Assembly (NCBI GenBank): GCA_022703625.1
Contig: JAKLDH010000004.1
Span: forward strand, 1 to 57,705
Reading direction: 5' to 3'
Source of the DNA: Cyanobacteriota bacterium
Lineage (GTDB): Bacteria; Cyanobacteriota; Vampirovibrionia; Gastranaerophilales; UBA9971
DNA length: 57,705 nucleotides
The notes under the pieces were generated by a model. That model saw nothing but the letters and a program-made list of their open reading frames with translations. It searched no databases and was not told where the DNA came from. This document shows, piece after piece, positions 1-8,518 of the stretch (its first letter is position 1; each line of letters starts with the position of its first letter). The position numbers and the translations under genes were made by a program.

Positions 1-280
1 TTCGTTAGTTATATTAAAGTATTTTAGAGGCATTATAACGCCTCGCAATGACAGCGCCTCGTTTTTGGACTACATGCTGCGCTGTAACTTAATAATATTA
101 TTATTTCACAACAATCCACATTGAACCGAGTTTCCTCCATATCCCGCAAAAGCGCTTATAAAAACAGTAGAAATATTAACATCAGAAAAGAAAAAATGAA
201 TTATGCTGTTGGCTATAACCAATCAAAATAAGTTTTCGCAAATAAGGGAATAAAAAAATTCTTATGTAATTTTTTCAAAT
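1..280. other. gene-free stretch with repeat fragments
   Basis: No credible reading frame is present. A short palindrome (GAGGC...GCCTC, about 28-45) lies near the edge. Positions 214-239 carry half of the RepC family (ACCAATCAAAATAAGTTTTC), and about 95-150 loosely resembles RepE. The stretch ends at a complete RepA copy. Confidence 0.5.
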
Positions 281-469
281 GGGCGCCTCTAAAAACAAGG
301 AATTTTTGTTTTTTATATCTACCCCCCTGCCCCCCTTCAAAGGGGGGAGAAATTTGTGGGTAGGGGCTTCGCTGCGAAATGCGGACAGTACCGACTGCTT
401 CGCGCCCCTACACCAAACCCCAATCAAATTTCATGAAAATTTCAAAAAATTGAGTTTTTAGAGGCGCCC
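281..469. repeat. RepA copy 1, MITE-like element with perfect 16-bp inverted ends
   Basis: The element begins GGGCGCCTCTAAAAAC (281-296) and ends with the exact reverse complement (454-469). Inside are a C-rich/G-rich stretch around CCCCCTTCAAAGGGGGG and a segment GCTTCGCTGCGAAATGCGG. Other copies lie at 12872-13356 (interrupted), 18705-18820 (left end decayed) and 53062-53217, with a lone end at 11007-11021. It encodes no transposase, so it would have to be moved in trans. A 60-codon open frame inside it is not a gene. Confidence 0.85.
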
Positions 470-522
470 AAGTACAAGTTATGATCTAAAGGAATTTCGG
501 TTTTTGATTAGAACTTTGCGCC

Positions 523-548
523 AAATATCCTTTGTTTAAAGGATATTT
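523..548. promoter_or_regulatory. 11-bp stem-loop upstream of the pilP-like gene
   Basis: AAATATCCTTT and AAAGGATATTT form a perfect 11-bp stem with a GTTT loop. No T-run follows on the + strand, so it does not look like a terminator. It could be an operator or part of the leader of the pilus operon. Function is unknown. Confidence 0.4.
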
Positions 549-610
549 AAATTAGGGTTAAAAACATACAATATTAATGAAAAAGAACATACCATGGTTA
601 AAATTTTGTT

Positions 611-1231
611 ATGAAAAATCTTATAAATAAATTAATATTTATAGTGAATATTTTTATTATAGCTTCCTTTTTCCCTTTTTCCGTAAACGCTGAAAAGGGG
701 AAAATTAATGATGTAAATAAAACAAAAATAGTTAATGATGAAACTTTTTTTGACGGAGAAGAAGAAACAGTAATTATCAGCATTGTAAATTTTGGCAGAA
801 AAAATCCCTTTGAACCCTATGTAAAACCTACAAAAATCGTCCCTGAATCAAAAAAGATTATAAAAATGGATGATATCCCAATGCCTCCTGCTTATGAAGG
901 TGAAGCAAGCGAAGAAATAACAGAATTGATGAATTGTAAGGTTAACGGCATATTATACGATCCTCAGTCAACTTCAGTTGCGATCGTTAATATAAAAGAA
1001 TCGGAATATATGCTTCACGAAGGAGATATTGTCGCCGGAATAAAAGTTATTAAAATTAATAAAAACAGCGTTACTTTAAAATACGGTCAAAATAGCTATA
1101 CAGTAGCTGTAGGTACAGAAGTTGAAACATCAGAAGAAATAAAATATGATCAGGTGGAAAGAAGCAAAAAAGTTTTTGCCGGATCAAACTACGATTTACC
1201 AACATTACCGACTTTAAATCTGGAGGAATAA
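611..1231 (+). CDS. PilP/GspC-like pilus assembly protein
   Basis: This 206-aa protein has a hydrophobic signal sequence (about residues 6-27, ending near VNA). An FGRKNPFEPY segment follows, then a small beta-rich domain (about 110-170) with the pattern 'VNGILYDP...AIVNI...LHEGD...VKINKNSVTLKY'. That pattern is typical of PilP and GspC homology-region domains, which link the inner-membrane platform to the secretin. The secretin gene starts 8 bp downstream, supporting the call. A six-codon frame (ATG at 594) ends in a TGA that overlaps this start codon. PilM, PilN and PilO are not in the window. The family is inferred from pattern and position, because PilP sequences diverge strongly. Confidence 0.7.
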   Translation: MKNLINKLIFIVNIFIIASFFPFSVNAEKGKINDVNKTKIVNDETFFDGEEETVIISIVNFGRKNPFEPYVKPTKIVPESKKIIKMDDIPMPPAYEGEASEEITELMNCKVNGILYDPQSTSVAIVNIKESEYMLHEGDIVAGIKVIKINKNSVTLKYGQNSYTVAVGTEVETSEEIKYDQVERSKKVFAGSNYDLPTLPTLNLEE

Positions 1232-1239
1232 TTTAAATA

Positions 1240-2919
1240 ATGAAACGATTTGAAAAAAAATCAATATTAATACTCCTGATAGTGGGGTTTACGGCTGTTT
1301 TAAATTTAAACGCCGCTTTTGCAAAGCCTGTAAATCCGACAGCAATTCCTCTGAGAAATAAAATTAATGGACAGGACTCGTCAATTAAATTAAAAGGCGG
1401 AGTTAAAATTGATCATGACAAACAAATTATTACTTTAAGCGTTAAAGATTCAGACCTTAAACAGGTTTTAAGAATGATGGCTGATAAAGCCGGCATGAAT
1501 GTGATGATACACGATTCAGTTACCGGAACAATAAGTCTTGACCTTATAGAAGTTGATTTAAACAAAGCTTTTGAATATATAATGACGGTTAAAAGCCTTA
1601 CATACTGGAAAGACGGCAATACGCTTATAATTGCGGATAAAAATACCGCAAAAACCCTTAGTCTTAATATAGCTCAAATAAAAGCCATAAAAATTAAATA
1701 TGTTGACGCTCAAAGAGTGGCAAATTTTTTAAATAAAAATATTTTTACGTTGAATAGACCCAATACAAGCACGTCTTCAATCGTTACAACAAATCCGCAT
1801 AATAATGAAGTATTAATTTTTGGAAGCGATGACGATATTCAACTGGCGGAAGAAGTAATTAAATATCTTGACGCCAAGCCGCAGGTAAAATCTTTTACGG
1901 TAAATTATGCCAGTCCTTTAAGTCTGGCTTCAAAAATTTGCTGGGCTGTTTTTAAATCCTCTAAAGGAGAACAGAGTTTTACAAAAGAAGCTGATCTTAA
2001 AGAGGGAAGCGAAGCAAAAATAATATGCGGAAATACGATGGAGTCGGACGAAAAGTCCAACGGCAGCGACCTGGAAGACTTTAAGACAGCTTCTTACTGG
2101 GTGTTAGCGGATACGGGGCTTAATCAGATAACAATCTACGGCGGGACTTCCGAGCAATTAAATATGGCTCAGGAAATAATCACAAATTTTGATAAAAAAG
2201 AACCTCAGATATACCTTGAAATTTCCATAGTTGAATTAAGCGAAGACGGCTCAAAAAGTTTGGCGTCAACCTGGAATTATGAAAAAGGTTCAACAAGCTG
2301 GGATTTTGCTGACGGAAGAGTTCTTCTTAATCCGGTGGATAATCTGGGAACCAATAAATTATTAACCTGGGAAATTCAATCTCTTATAACGCAGAATAAA
2401 GGCAGGGTTCTTGCCAATCCAAGAATTATTGCCGCAAATAACGTAACCTCAAAAGTAAAAATATCTTCTCAAGTCGTTCAGACAAGAGAAGTCGAGATCG
2501 ATAGAGATGCTGACACCGTTACCTCAAACGTATCTGTAGGGGACGGCGATACAATAGAATTTTCAATTTTACCGAAAGTTTCTCCAAATAATTATGTTAC
2601 GCTTTCTCTTACGGGCTTTACTTTTAATACTATAAAAGGAACTGTTGAAGATGCGGAGGGAAATTTAATTGCGACTTTAACAAATTCCAGAGATGTTGAA
2701 ACAAAACAGGTAAGGGTTAAAGACGGAGATACATTTATAATAGGCGGTTTAATTCAGGAAACAGAAACAATCACTCATAAGAAAACCCCTGTTCTGGCTG
2801 ATATACCTGTAATAGGAGTGTTTTTTCAGAATCAGGCAACCGGAAAGACACGATCTGAGCTTATTATAATGATTACGCCACGAATTATTGTGGAAGATGA
2901 TGATCTTGAGCCTGTCTAA
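1240..2919 (+). CDS. pilQ: type IV pilus / type II secretion secretin
   Basis: The 559-aa protein has a signal peptide (about 1-28, ending AAFA) and an STN/N0-like domain (about 55-125: LSVKDSDLKQVLRMMADKAG). An N1-type KH-like repeat follows (about 140-215: IKAIKIKYVDAQRVANFL...LIFGSDDDIQLAEEVI). The C-terminal secretin core (about 320-555) contains KGRVLANPRII, VKDGDTFIIGGL and the family signature PVLADIPVIGVFFQN. Secretins form the outer-membrane ring through which pili or substrates exit, so the cell has an outer membrane. It lies in an operon with the PilP-like gene and the ATPase. About 559 aa is short for PilQ but normal for compact secretins; no AMIN domain is visible. Confidence 0.93.
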   Translation: MKRFEKKSILILLIVGFTAVLNLNAAFAKPVNPTAIPLRNKINGQDSSIKLKGGVKIDHDKQIITLSVKDSDLKQVLRMMADKAGMNVMIHDSVTGTISLDLIEVDLNKAFEYIMTVKSLTYWKDGNTLIIADKNTAKTLSLNIAQIKAIKIKYVDAQRVANFLNKNIFTLNRPNTSTSSIVTTNPHNNEVLIFGSDDDIQLAEEVIKYLDAKPQVKSFTVNYASPLSLASKICWAVFKSSKGEQSFTKEADLKEGSEAKIICGNTMESDEKSNGSDLEDFKTASYWVLADTGLNQITIYGGTSEQLNMAQEIITNFDKKEPQIYLEISIVELSEDGSKSLASTWNYEKGSTSWDFADGRVLLNPVDNLGTNKLLTWEIQSLITQNKGRVLANPRIIAANNVTSKVKISSQVVQTREVEIDRDADTVTSNVSVGDGDTIEFSILPKVSPNNYVTLSLTGFTFNTIKGTVEDAEGNLIATLTNSRDVETKQVRVKDGDTFIIGGLIQETETITHKKTPVLADIPVIGVFFQNQATGKTRSELIIMITPRIIVEDDDLEPV

Positions 2920-2966
2920 AAAGTTTATCGGTTACAAAAGTTTTCATAAAAAACGGGTTATATAAA

Positions 2967-5063
2967 ATGTCTTCAGATAAAATTACAGAAAAAATTAAAA
3001 ATAATATTAATCTTCAGTATGTAAAAAAATTCTCGCTGGAAAATTTATATGAAAAGAAATTTATTCCTATAAATAAAGCTGAAAACTACCTTGTAGTAGG
3101 AATTTTAAATGCGGATACAAATGAACATAAAACGGCAATATTAACTCAAATAGTATTAAATACAAAGTTAAAACCGAAAATTCTCCCATTGGCAAAAGAA
3201 CAGTTTGAATCTTTATATATTTATTGTAAAGAACTTGTTGAAATAAGCGAACAACCTGAAAGCATTTCTGTTTCCGACAATATGGTTTCTATAGGAACAG
3301 TCAAGTTGCCTGAAAAAGCTCCCAAAGAAAATGCTCCCAAAAAACGGCTTGGAGATCAACTTTTAGATGATGGAATTATTACAAGAGATCAGCTTGATGA
3401 AGCTCTTTTTCACAGTAAACAGTCAGGAACTCCAATCGGTTCAGTTCTGGTCAAATTAAACTTTATAACGGTTGAACAGCTTCGTATGGCGCTTTCAAAA
3501 CAACAGGGCTTTGAAAGTGTCGGAGAAAAAGATTTAAACATAGACCCGGCTGTTATTAAACTTCTGCCGGAAGATTTTATAAGAGAAAACAAAGTTGCTC
3601 CAATAAGAACTGATGGCAAAGTTCTTGTTGTCGGTATGGTAAACCCAAATGACACACAGGTTTTAAACGATATAATATATCTTACCGGCTTAAAGCCTAA
3701 TCCTATGATCTTAACTCATATAGAATTTGAGCAGTGCATTAAAAATTTCTTTGAAACAGTAAAAGAAACTCAAAAAATACTTGAAGAAATTAAAACAGAA
3801 GGCGAAAATGTCCTGGAACAGGAAAATGACGTTTGGGATCAGTTTGAAAAAGAAGTTGAAGAAGATTCCAACCTTGTTGCAAAGTTTGCAAGTTCCATTA
3901 TTACTGATGGCATTGACAGAGAAGCAAGCGACATACATATTGAGCCCCGCGCGGAAGGTTATATTGTCCGCTACAGAACTCAGGGGATAATGAAAAAAGT
4001 TTTTGACATACCTAAAAGGGCAGAAAATTCGGTTATATCAAGACTTAAAGTTATCGCAAGAATGGATATCTCTGAACACAGAAGACCTCAGGACGGACAC
4101 ATTTCTCTTAAATACAATGACAGGGTTTATGACCTGAGGGTAAGCACTTTGCCCGTTAACCAAAAAGAAAAAATGGTTATAAGAATACTTGCGCCGGACT
4201 TGAAAGTAAAAAAAGGCGATAAAAGAATAAGGCTACTTGGAGCTACACAGGCAGACATTGAAAGAATTGAGCTGATGACCGCAAGACCGCACGGAATTAT
4301 TCTTGCCGCAGGACCGACAGGAAGCGGTAAAACAACAACTCTTTATTCAATTTTAAATAAAATTAATAATGAAGAAATAAATATTACAACTGTTGAAGAC
4401 CCTGTTGAAATTAAGCTTGAAGGAATAAATCAGGTTCAGGTCAACACTAAAGCTGATATAACATTTGCTTCTTCTTTAAGATCAATTTTAAGACAGGATC
4501 CCGATGTTATAATGATTGGTGAAATCAGGGATATTGAAACACTTGAAGCTGCTGTTCACGCGTCAATTACAGGTCATTTGGTTCTAAGCACAATACACAC
4601 AAACAGCGCGGCTACAACCGTTACAAGGCTTACTGAGATGGGAGCGACTCCTTATCTTATTGCGTCTGCCCTTGAAGGCGTTATTTCTCAAAGATTGATA
4701 AGAAAATTGTGTCCTAAATGTAAACAAATATATGAACCCGGCGACAAAGAATTAAGGTTTGTTTCTGTTTCAAATGACGACAGAGAAGAATTTTTAAATA
4801 ACTCTCTCTATAAACCCTCTGAAGAAGGCTGTGATGCTTGTAATCATACCGGATATTCCTCACGACTGGGTATTTATGAAGTTCTTACAGTTAATAGAGA
4901 AATAAAAAGGTTAATTGCAAATAATTCTACAGATAATGAAATTGAGGAATTGGCAATTAGCTGCGGAATGAAAACTCTTCAAAACGGCGGTTTAAATGCG
5001 GTACTGGCTGGAGAAACTTCAATTGCAGAGTTTGTAAGGGTTTTTGGGGTTGTAAACGGTTAA
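2967..5063 (+). CDS. pilB: type IV pilus assembly / type II secretion ATPase
   Basis: This 698-aa GspE/PilB-family motor ATPase powers pilus extension or pseudopilus assembly. N-terminal MshEN/T2SSE_N-type domains cover about 1-270 (GDQLLDDGIITRDQLDEAL). The core ATPase has Walker A GPTGSGKTT at about 449-457 and Walker B DPDVIMIGEIRD at about 513. A His box TGHLVLSTIHTN lies near 530. A zinc-binding tetracysteine is split as CPKCK (about 581) and CDACNHTGY (about 622). The tetracysteine is typical of PilB/GspE rather than the retraction ATPase PilT. It lies 47 bp after the secretin and 19 bp before the platform gene. Confidence 0.94.
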   Translation: MSSDKITEKIKNNINLQYVKKFSLENLYEKKFIPINKAENYLVVGILNADTNEHKTAILTQIVLNTKLKPKILPLAKEQFESLYIYCKELVEISEQPESISVSDNMVSIGTVKLPEKAPKENAPKKRLGDQLLDDGIITRDQLDEALFHSKQSGTPIGSVLVKLNFITVEQLRMALSKQQGFESVGEKDLNIDPAVIKLLPEDFIRENKVAPIRTDGKVLVVGMVNPNDTQVLNDIIYLTGLKPNPMILTHIEFEQCIKNFFETVKETQKILEEIKTEGENVLEQENDVWDQFEKEVEEDSNLVAKFASSIITDGIDREASDIHIEPRAEGYIVRYRTQGIMKKVFDIPKRAENSVISRLKVIARMDISEHRRPQDGHISLKYNDRVYDLRVSTLPVNQKEKMVIRILAPDLKVKKGDKRIRLLGATQADIERIELMTARPHGIILAAGPTGSGKTTTLYSILNKINNEEINITTVEDPVEIKLEGINQVQVNTKADITFASSLRSILRQDPDVIMIGEIRDIETLEAAVHASITGHLVLSTIHTNSAATTVTRLTEMGATPYLIASALEGVISQRLIRKLCPKCKQIYEPGDKELRFVSVSNDDREEFLNNSLYKPSEEGCDACNHTGYSSRLGIYEVLTVNREIKRLIANNSTDNEIEELAISCGMKTLQNGGLNAVLAGETSIAEFVRVFGVVNG

Positions 5064-5082
5064 TTAAAGAGAATAAAAATAT

Positions 5083-6330
5083 ATGTCGTTATTTGATTAT
5101 GAAGCTCTTAAAGATGGAAAAGAAAGAGTTAGCGGAAAAGTTGAAGCAAATTCCGAAAAAGAAGCTCGTGAATTCTTAAGAAAACAGAATTTACTTCCTT
5201 TAAAGTTAAATGAATTGGGTTCTGCTAAAAAAACCGTTAATGTTAAAGAAAAAACCGCTAAAAAAGCCGGTAAATCAAAAAAACACATAATAAGACCTCT
5301 CGGAATGAGGGATAAAATAGATTTTACCAATATTATGTACACTTTTGCAAAATCCGGGATTTCTTTAGTTGAGTCATTATTTTTTTTAGAAACAAATGCT
5401 GAAAGTGAAAATATTAGAAATTTATCTATGGAAATAAGAAGAAAAATTCTTGGAGGAGCAGGCTTAAGCGAAGCGTTGTCTAAATTTCCGTCAAGTTTTG
5501 ATGATGTCTATGTTGGACTTATAAAAGCGGGCGAAGAAAGCGGAGAGTTTGAAGAAACGCTGCAAAGAATATATGTTTTGCTTCAAAAGCAGGATAAACT
5601 TATGAGCAGTATTATTTCAACTTTGGCATATCCGGTATTTGTTATGGCTTTAGCGATTCTGGTTACAATTGCCCTTTTGACTTTTGTATTTCCGGCTTTT
5701 AAAGGTATGTACGATTCAATGGGCTCAGAACTTCCTATAATAACGGCAATTTTCATGGCAATAGGCTTGTTTTTAAAGGCGCATTGGTATGTAATCCCTT
5801 TAATTTTTCTATCTTTAGGATTTTTGGTTTACTTTATGTTTACCTGGGATGTTTCCAGACGATTTCTGGACGATTTAGGCTTAAAAATCCCTGTATTTGA
5901 GAGATTTGTCAGATTTACGGCTATTGCAAATTTTATTGTAGTTTTAAGAGTAGCTTTTGAAGCTGGCATACCGATGGTTGACAGTCTTATGCTGGCTAAT
6001 TATACTGTCAGGAATGCTGTTTTACGGGATTCTTTAAAAAAGGTAATTATTGATGTTCAATATGGGTCTTCTTTGTCAAATTCGTTAAAAAAATCTAAGG
6101 TTTTTCCGGGAATAGTTATGTGTTTGCTTGCAACAGGGGAAGAAGCCGGTTCTCTTACAGAGATGTTGAATCAAACAAGCGATTATATTGAAGAACAGGT
6201 TGACAGAGTTGTTGAACTGCTTAGTAAATTATTTGAACCCTTCCTATTTCTAATTATAGGTGGTATAGTGCTTACATTAGGGTTGTCTTTATACTTGCCT
6301 TTGTTCCAGGCATACTCGAATATAGGTTAG
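5083..6330 (+). CDS. pilC: pilus/secretion inner-membrane platform protein (GspF/PilC family)
   Basis: The 415-aa protein has two T2SSF domains, at about 85-205 and 285-405. Each starts with a cytoplasmic helical bundle (MRDKIDFTNIMYTFAKSGISLVESL; RFVRFTAIANFIVVLRVAFEAGIPMVDSL). Membrane segments lie near 190-215, 235-255 and 385-410. The repeated GEESGEFEETL and TGEEAGSLTEML motifs are typical of the family. It anchors the assembly ATPase and the growing pilus. The N-terminal 70 residues are Lys-rich linker. It completes a pilP-Q-B-C cluster; pilin genes are not visible here. Confidence 0.93.
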   Translation: MSLFDYEALKDGKERVSGKVEANSEKEAREFLRKQNLLPLKLNELGSAKKTVNVKEKTAKKAGKSKKHIIRPLGMRDKIDFTNIMYTFAKSGISLVESLFFLETNAESENIRNLSMEIRRKILGGAGLSEALSKFPSSFDDVYVGLIKAGEESGEFEETLQRIYVLLQKQDKLMSSIISTLAYPVFVMALAILVTIALLTFVFPAFKGMYDSMGSELPIITAIFMAIGLFLKAHWYVIPLIFLSLGFLVYFMFTWDVSRRFLDDLGLKIPVFERFVRFTAIANFIVVLRVAFEAGIPMVDSLMLANYTVRNAVLRDSLKKVIIDVQYGSSLSNSLKKSKVFPGIVMCLLATGEEAGSLTEMLNQTSDYIEEQVDRVVELLSKLFEPFLFLIIGGIVLTLGLSLYLPLFQAYSNIG

Positions 6331-6409
6331 TTAAATTATTAAAAAGAGGCTGCCGCAAAAAAAAAATTTGGCGTAAAAATTAGTAAAAAATAAATAAAGG
6401 ACTATAAAT

Positions 6410-6727
6410 ATGGCTGAGGAAAGATTTTCACACGAAACAGATATTGGATATGACGAAGATATAAAACCGTCTATGTCAGGTTTTTGGTCAGAAAAAGTTT
6501 TTGTTATAACAGAGGATTATGAAATTAAAGGTTATGTTTTTATGCCTAAAACAGGCAGAAAAAACAGGATGTTGTCTGATATCTTAAATAGCAGTAAGCG
6601 TTTTGTGGCTATAAAAGATGCAGAAATAAGATGTAGAAAGTCTAATGAGAAAATATCAGATTCAAATTCTTTTATACAGCTTAATTTAAATTCAATTATC
6701 CTGATAAAACCCTGCATAAAGGATTAA
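6410..6727 (+). CDS. small conserved-looking protein of unknown function
   Basis: I do not recognise this 105-aa protein. The N-terminus (about 1-25) is acidic and probably disordered. The rest looks like a small beta-barrel: 'VFVITEDYEIKGYVFMP...FVAIKDAEI...SFIQLNLNSIILIKP'. That layout is seen in small beta-barrel accessory proteins found near motility or secretion genes, but this is only an impression. It lies 79 bp after pilC and 10 bp before the next membrane gene, all on one strand. Codon use matches its neighbours, so it is probably real. Confidence 0.65.
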   Translation: MAEERFSHETDIGYDEDIKPSMSGFWSEKVFVITEDYEIKGYVFMPKTGRKNRMLSDILNSSKRFVAIKDAEIRCRKSNEKISDSNSFIQLNLNSIILIKPCIKD

Positions 6728-6737
6728 TTTTAAATTT

Positions 6738-7619
6738 ATGACAATTTTCAGCGAATTAAAAAGTTTATTTCAACACAACTTTAGTTTGGTCAAATATAAT
6801 TTGATTTTAACCATGCCGTTTTTTGCGTTTTGGCTGGTTTTAGGCTTTGTCCTGGCTCCTTTAAGCTCTGCCAGAGCTGGAAATGGGGTTTTCTTTACCC
6901 TTTTTTTAATACTGGCATTAAAAGCGGCTTTCCTGTCAGGTTGGTTAAATATGTTTAAAAAGTGTGTAGAAACTTCTGTTGATCAAAACCTGCCTGACGA
7001 AAAACGTACAGCTGATTCGTTCTGGCTTTTCAGGGAGTTTTTTCCGGGCGTCGGGAAATATTTTGGAAAAATGATTTTAGGATTATCCATTTATTTTATA
7101 TTGTTTAACATTATGATGTTAACCGTAGAAATGACCATTATACCTATTTTTGGAGCTTTTGAAAGCTTTTCTCCGCAGGATATGATTAATTCTATGGAAA
7201 GCCATGATAAAGTTTTGGCATTCTGGAAGACGATAAGCGATTCCGACAAATTGAAAATTTTTAAAATAGTCGGTTTTGAGTGCATTTTTATGTTTATGTT
7301 CTTTTATCTTACGATGTTTTGGTCGCAGCTTCTAATTCTGACGGAAATATCGCCGTTACGCTCATTTGTGGCAAGTATCAAGGCAATAATTCGAGATTTT
7401 GCTAAAACATTTCCGGTTTTTTTCCTGAATTTAAGTTTAATTTTAACCATATTTTTTATTGGCGTTATAATGGTAATGAATCCTATAATCAAGCTTGTAA
7501 CGATACTTTTATTCGTATATTCGCTTATATCTTATGTAATGATGACCTTTTTATATCTTGAAAAATACGGGAAAATTGAAAAAACTAATTGCGCTAGTAG
7601 GACCGACTGCCTCGGGTAA
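6738..7619 (+). CDS. polytopic membrane protein of unknown function
   Basis: The 293-aa protein has about six hydrophobic segments: 20-45, 50-70, 110-140, 175-205, 225-250 and 255-280. No enzymatic motif is visible. It resembles the general style of multi-helix stress or assembly membrane proteins, without a confident family match. Its 3' end overlaps the start of miaA in another frame by 44 or 62 nt, depending on which TTG starts miaA. That overlap suggests translational coupling in one operon. Confidence 0.7.
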   Translation: MTIFSELKSLFQHNFSLVKYNLILTMPFFAFWLVLGFVLAPLSSARAGNGVFFTLFLILALKAAFLSGWLNMFKKCVETSVDQNLPDEKRTADSFWLFREFFPGVGKYFGKMILGLSIYFILFNIMMLTVEMTIIPIFGAFESFSPQDMINSMESHDKVLAFWKTISDSDKLKIFKIVGFECIFMFMFFYLTMFWSQLLILTEISPLRSFVASIKAIIRDFAKTFPVFFLNLSLILTIFFIGVIMVMNPIIKLVTILLFVYSLISYVMMTFLYLEKYGKIEKTNCASRTDCLG

Positions 7620-8505
7620 GACGGAAATAGCTGTTAAACTTGCTGAATTGCTCGGCGGAGAAGTCATATCCGCTGATTCAAGGCTTGTTTACAGGGATTT
7701 TAACATTGGCGCGGCAAAGCCTGATAATCAGGAAAAAAGAGGAATTCCTCATCACATGATAGACGTGGAAGATCCAAAAAACACTTATACCGTCGGAAGA
7801 TACAAAAAAGAAGCCGGTAAGGCAATTGAAAAAATCCTGGAAAGAAATAAAATTCCTATTATAACCGGAGGAACCGGTTTTTACATAAAAGCTCTTCTTG
7901 AAGGTCTTGATATTCCTGAAATTGACCCTGACGAGGATTTTAGAAGAAAAATGCGGGAGATTGCCGAGAAGGAAGGGAAAGAAGCTCTGCATAAGATTCT
8001 CGAGAATTCTGACCCTGTAATAGCTAAAAAACTGCATCCTAACGACATTTTTAGGATAATACGGGCTCTTGAAGTTCAGCATATAACAGGTTGTCCCATG
8101 TCAAAGGCGCAAACTATTAGTAATTCTAAATATAAAGTTTTTTATGTCGGCTTAAACGCTTTAGACAGAGAGTTTTTGTATGACAGAATCAACAAAAGGG
8201 TCTTGAATATGATTGAAAAAGGACTTGTTGAAGAAGTTGAAGCTTTAATATTAAAATATGGCAGGACGGTTTCAATTTTAAAGACTTTGGGGTATAAAGA
8301 AATTTGCGAGCGCCTCGAAGGGCTTTACAGCCTTGACGAAGCCGTGGAGAAAATTCAACAAAAAACCAGAAATTTCGCAAAACGACAACTTACCTGGTTT
8401 AGAGCAAATAAAGATATTCACTGGTTTTATATAGACAGAAATTCGCAGGATGAAATTTGCGAATCCATAGCTAAAAAATGGATAGACGGTTATAATATCG
8501 CATAA
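7558..8505 (+). CDS. miaA: tRNA dimethylallyltransferase
   Basis: MiaA adds a dimethylallyl group to A37 of tRNAs that read codons starting with U. The P-loop GPTASGKT is near the N-terminus. It is followed by DSRLVYRDFNIGAAKPD (substrate site), HHMIDVEDP, GGTGFYIKALLEG and the C-terminal KRQLTWFRAN motif. At 315 aa it is the normal length. There is no ATG start: TTG at 7558 or TTG at 7576 are the choices. The second has a weak GGGAAA just upstream and gives a more usual N-terminus. It overlaps the preceding membrane-protein gene. Confidence 0.93.
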   Translation: MKNTGKLKKLIALVGPTASGKTEIAVKLAELLGGEVISADSRLVYRDFNIGAAKPDNQEKRGIPHHMIDVEDPKNTYTVGRYKKEAGKAIEKILERNKIPIITGGTGFYIKALLEGLDIPEIDPDEDFRRKMREIAEKEGKEALHKILENSDPVIAKKLHPNDIFRIIRALEVQHITGCPMSKAQTISNSKYKVFYVGLNALDREFLYDRINKRVLNMIEKGLVEEVEALILKYGRTVSILKTLGYKEICERLEGLYSLDEAVEKIQQKTRNFAKRQLTWFRANKDIHWFYIDRNSQDEICESIAKKWIDGYNIA

Positions 8506-8518
8506 AGGTTATTATTAA

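Noticed and set aside
279-461. 60-codon open frame
   Set aside because: It lies entirely within RepA; other copies do not keep the frame.
7678-8082. 134-codon minus-strand frame
   Set aside because: Antisense to miaA, with no recognisable text.
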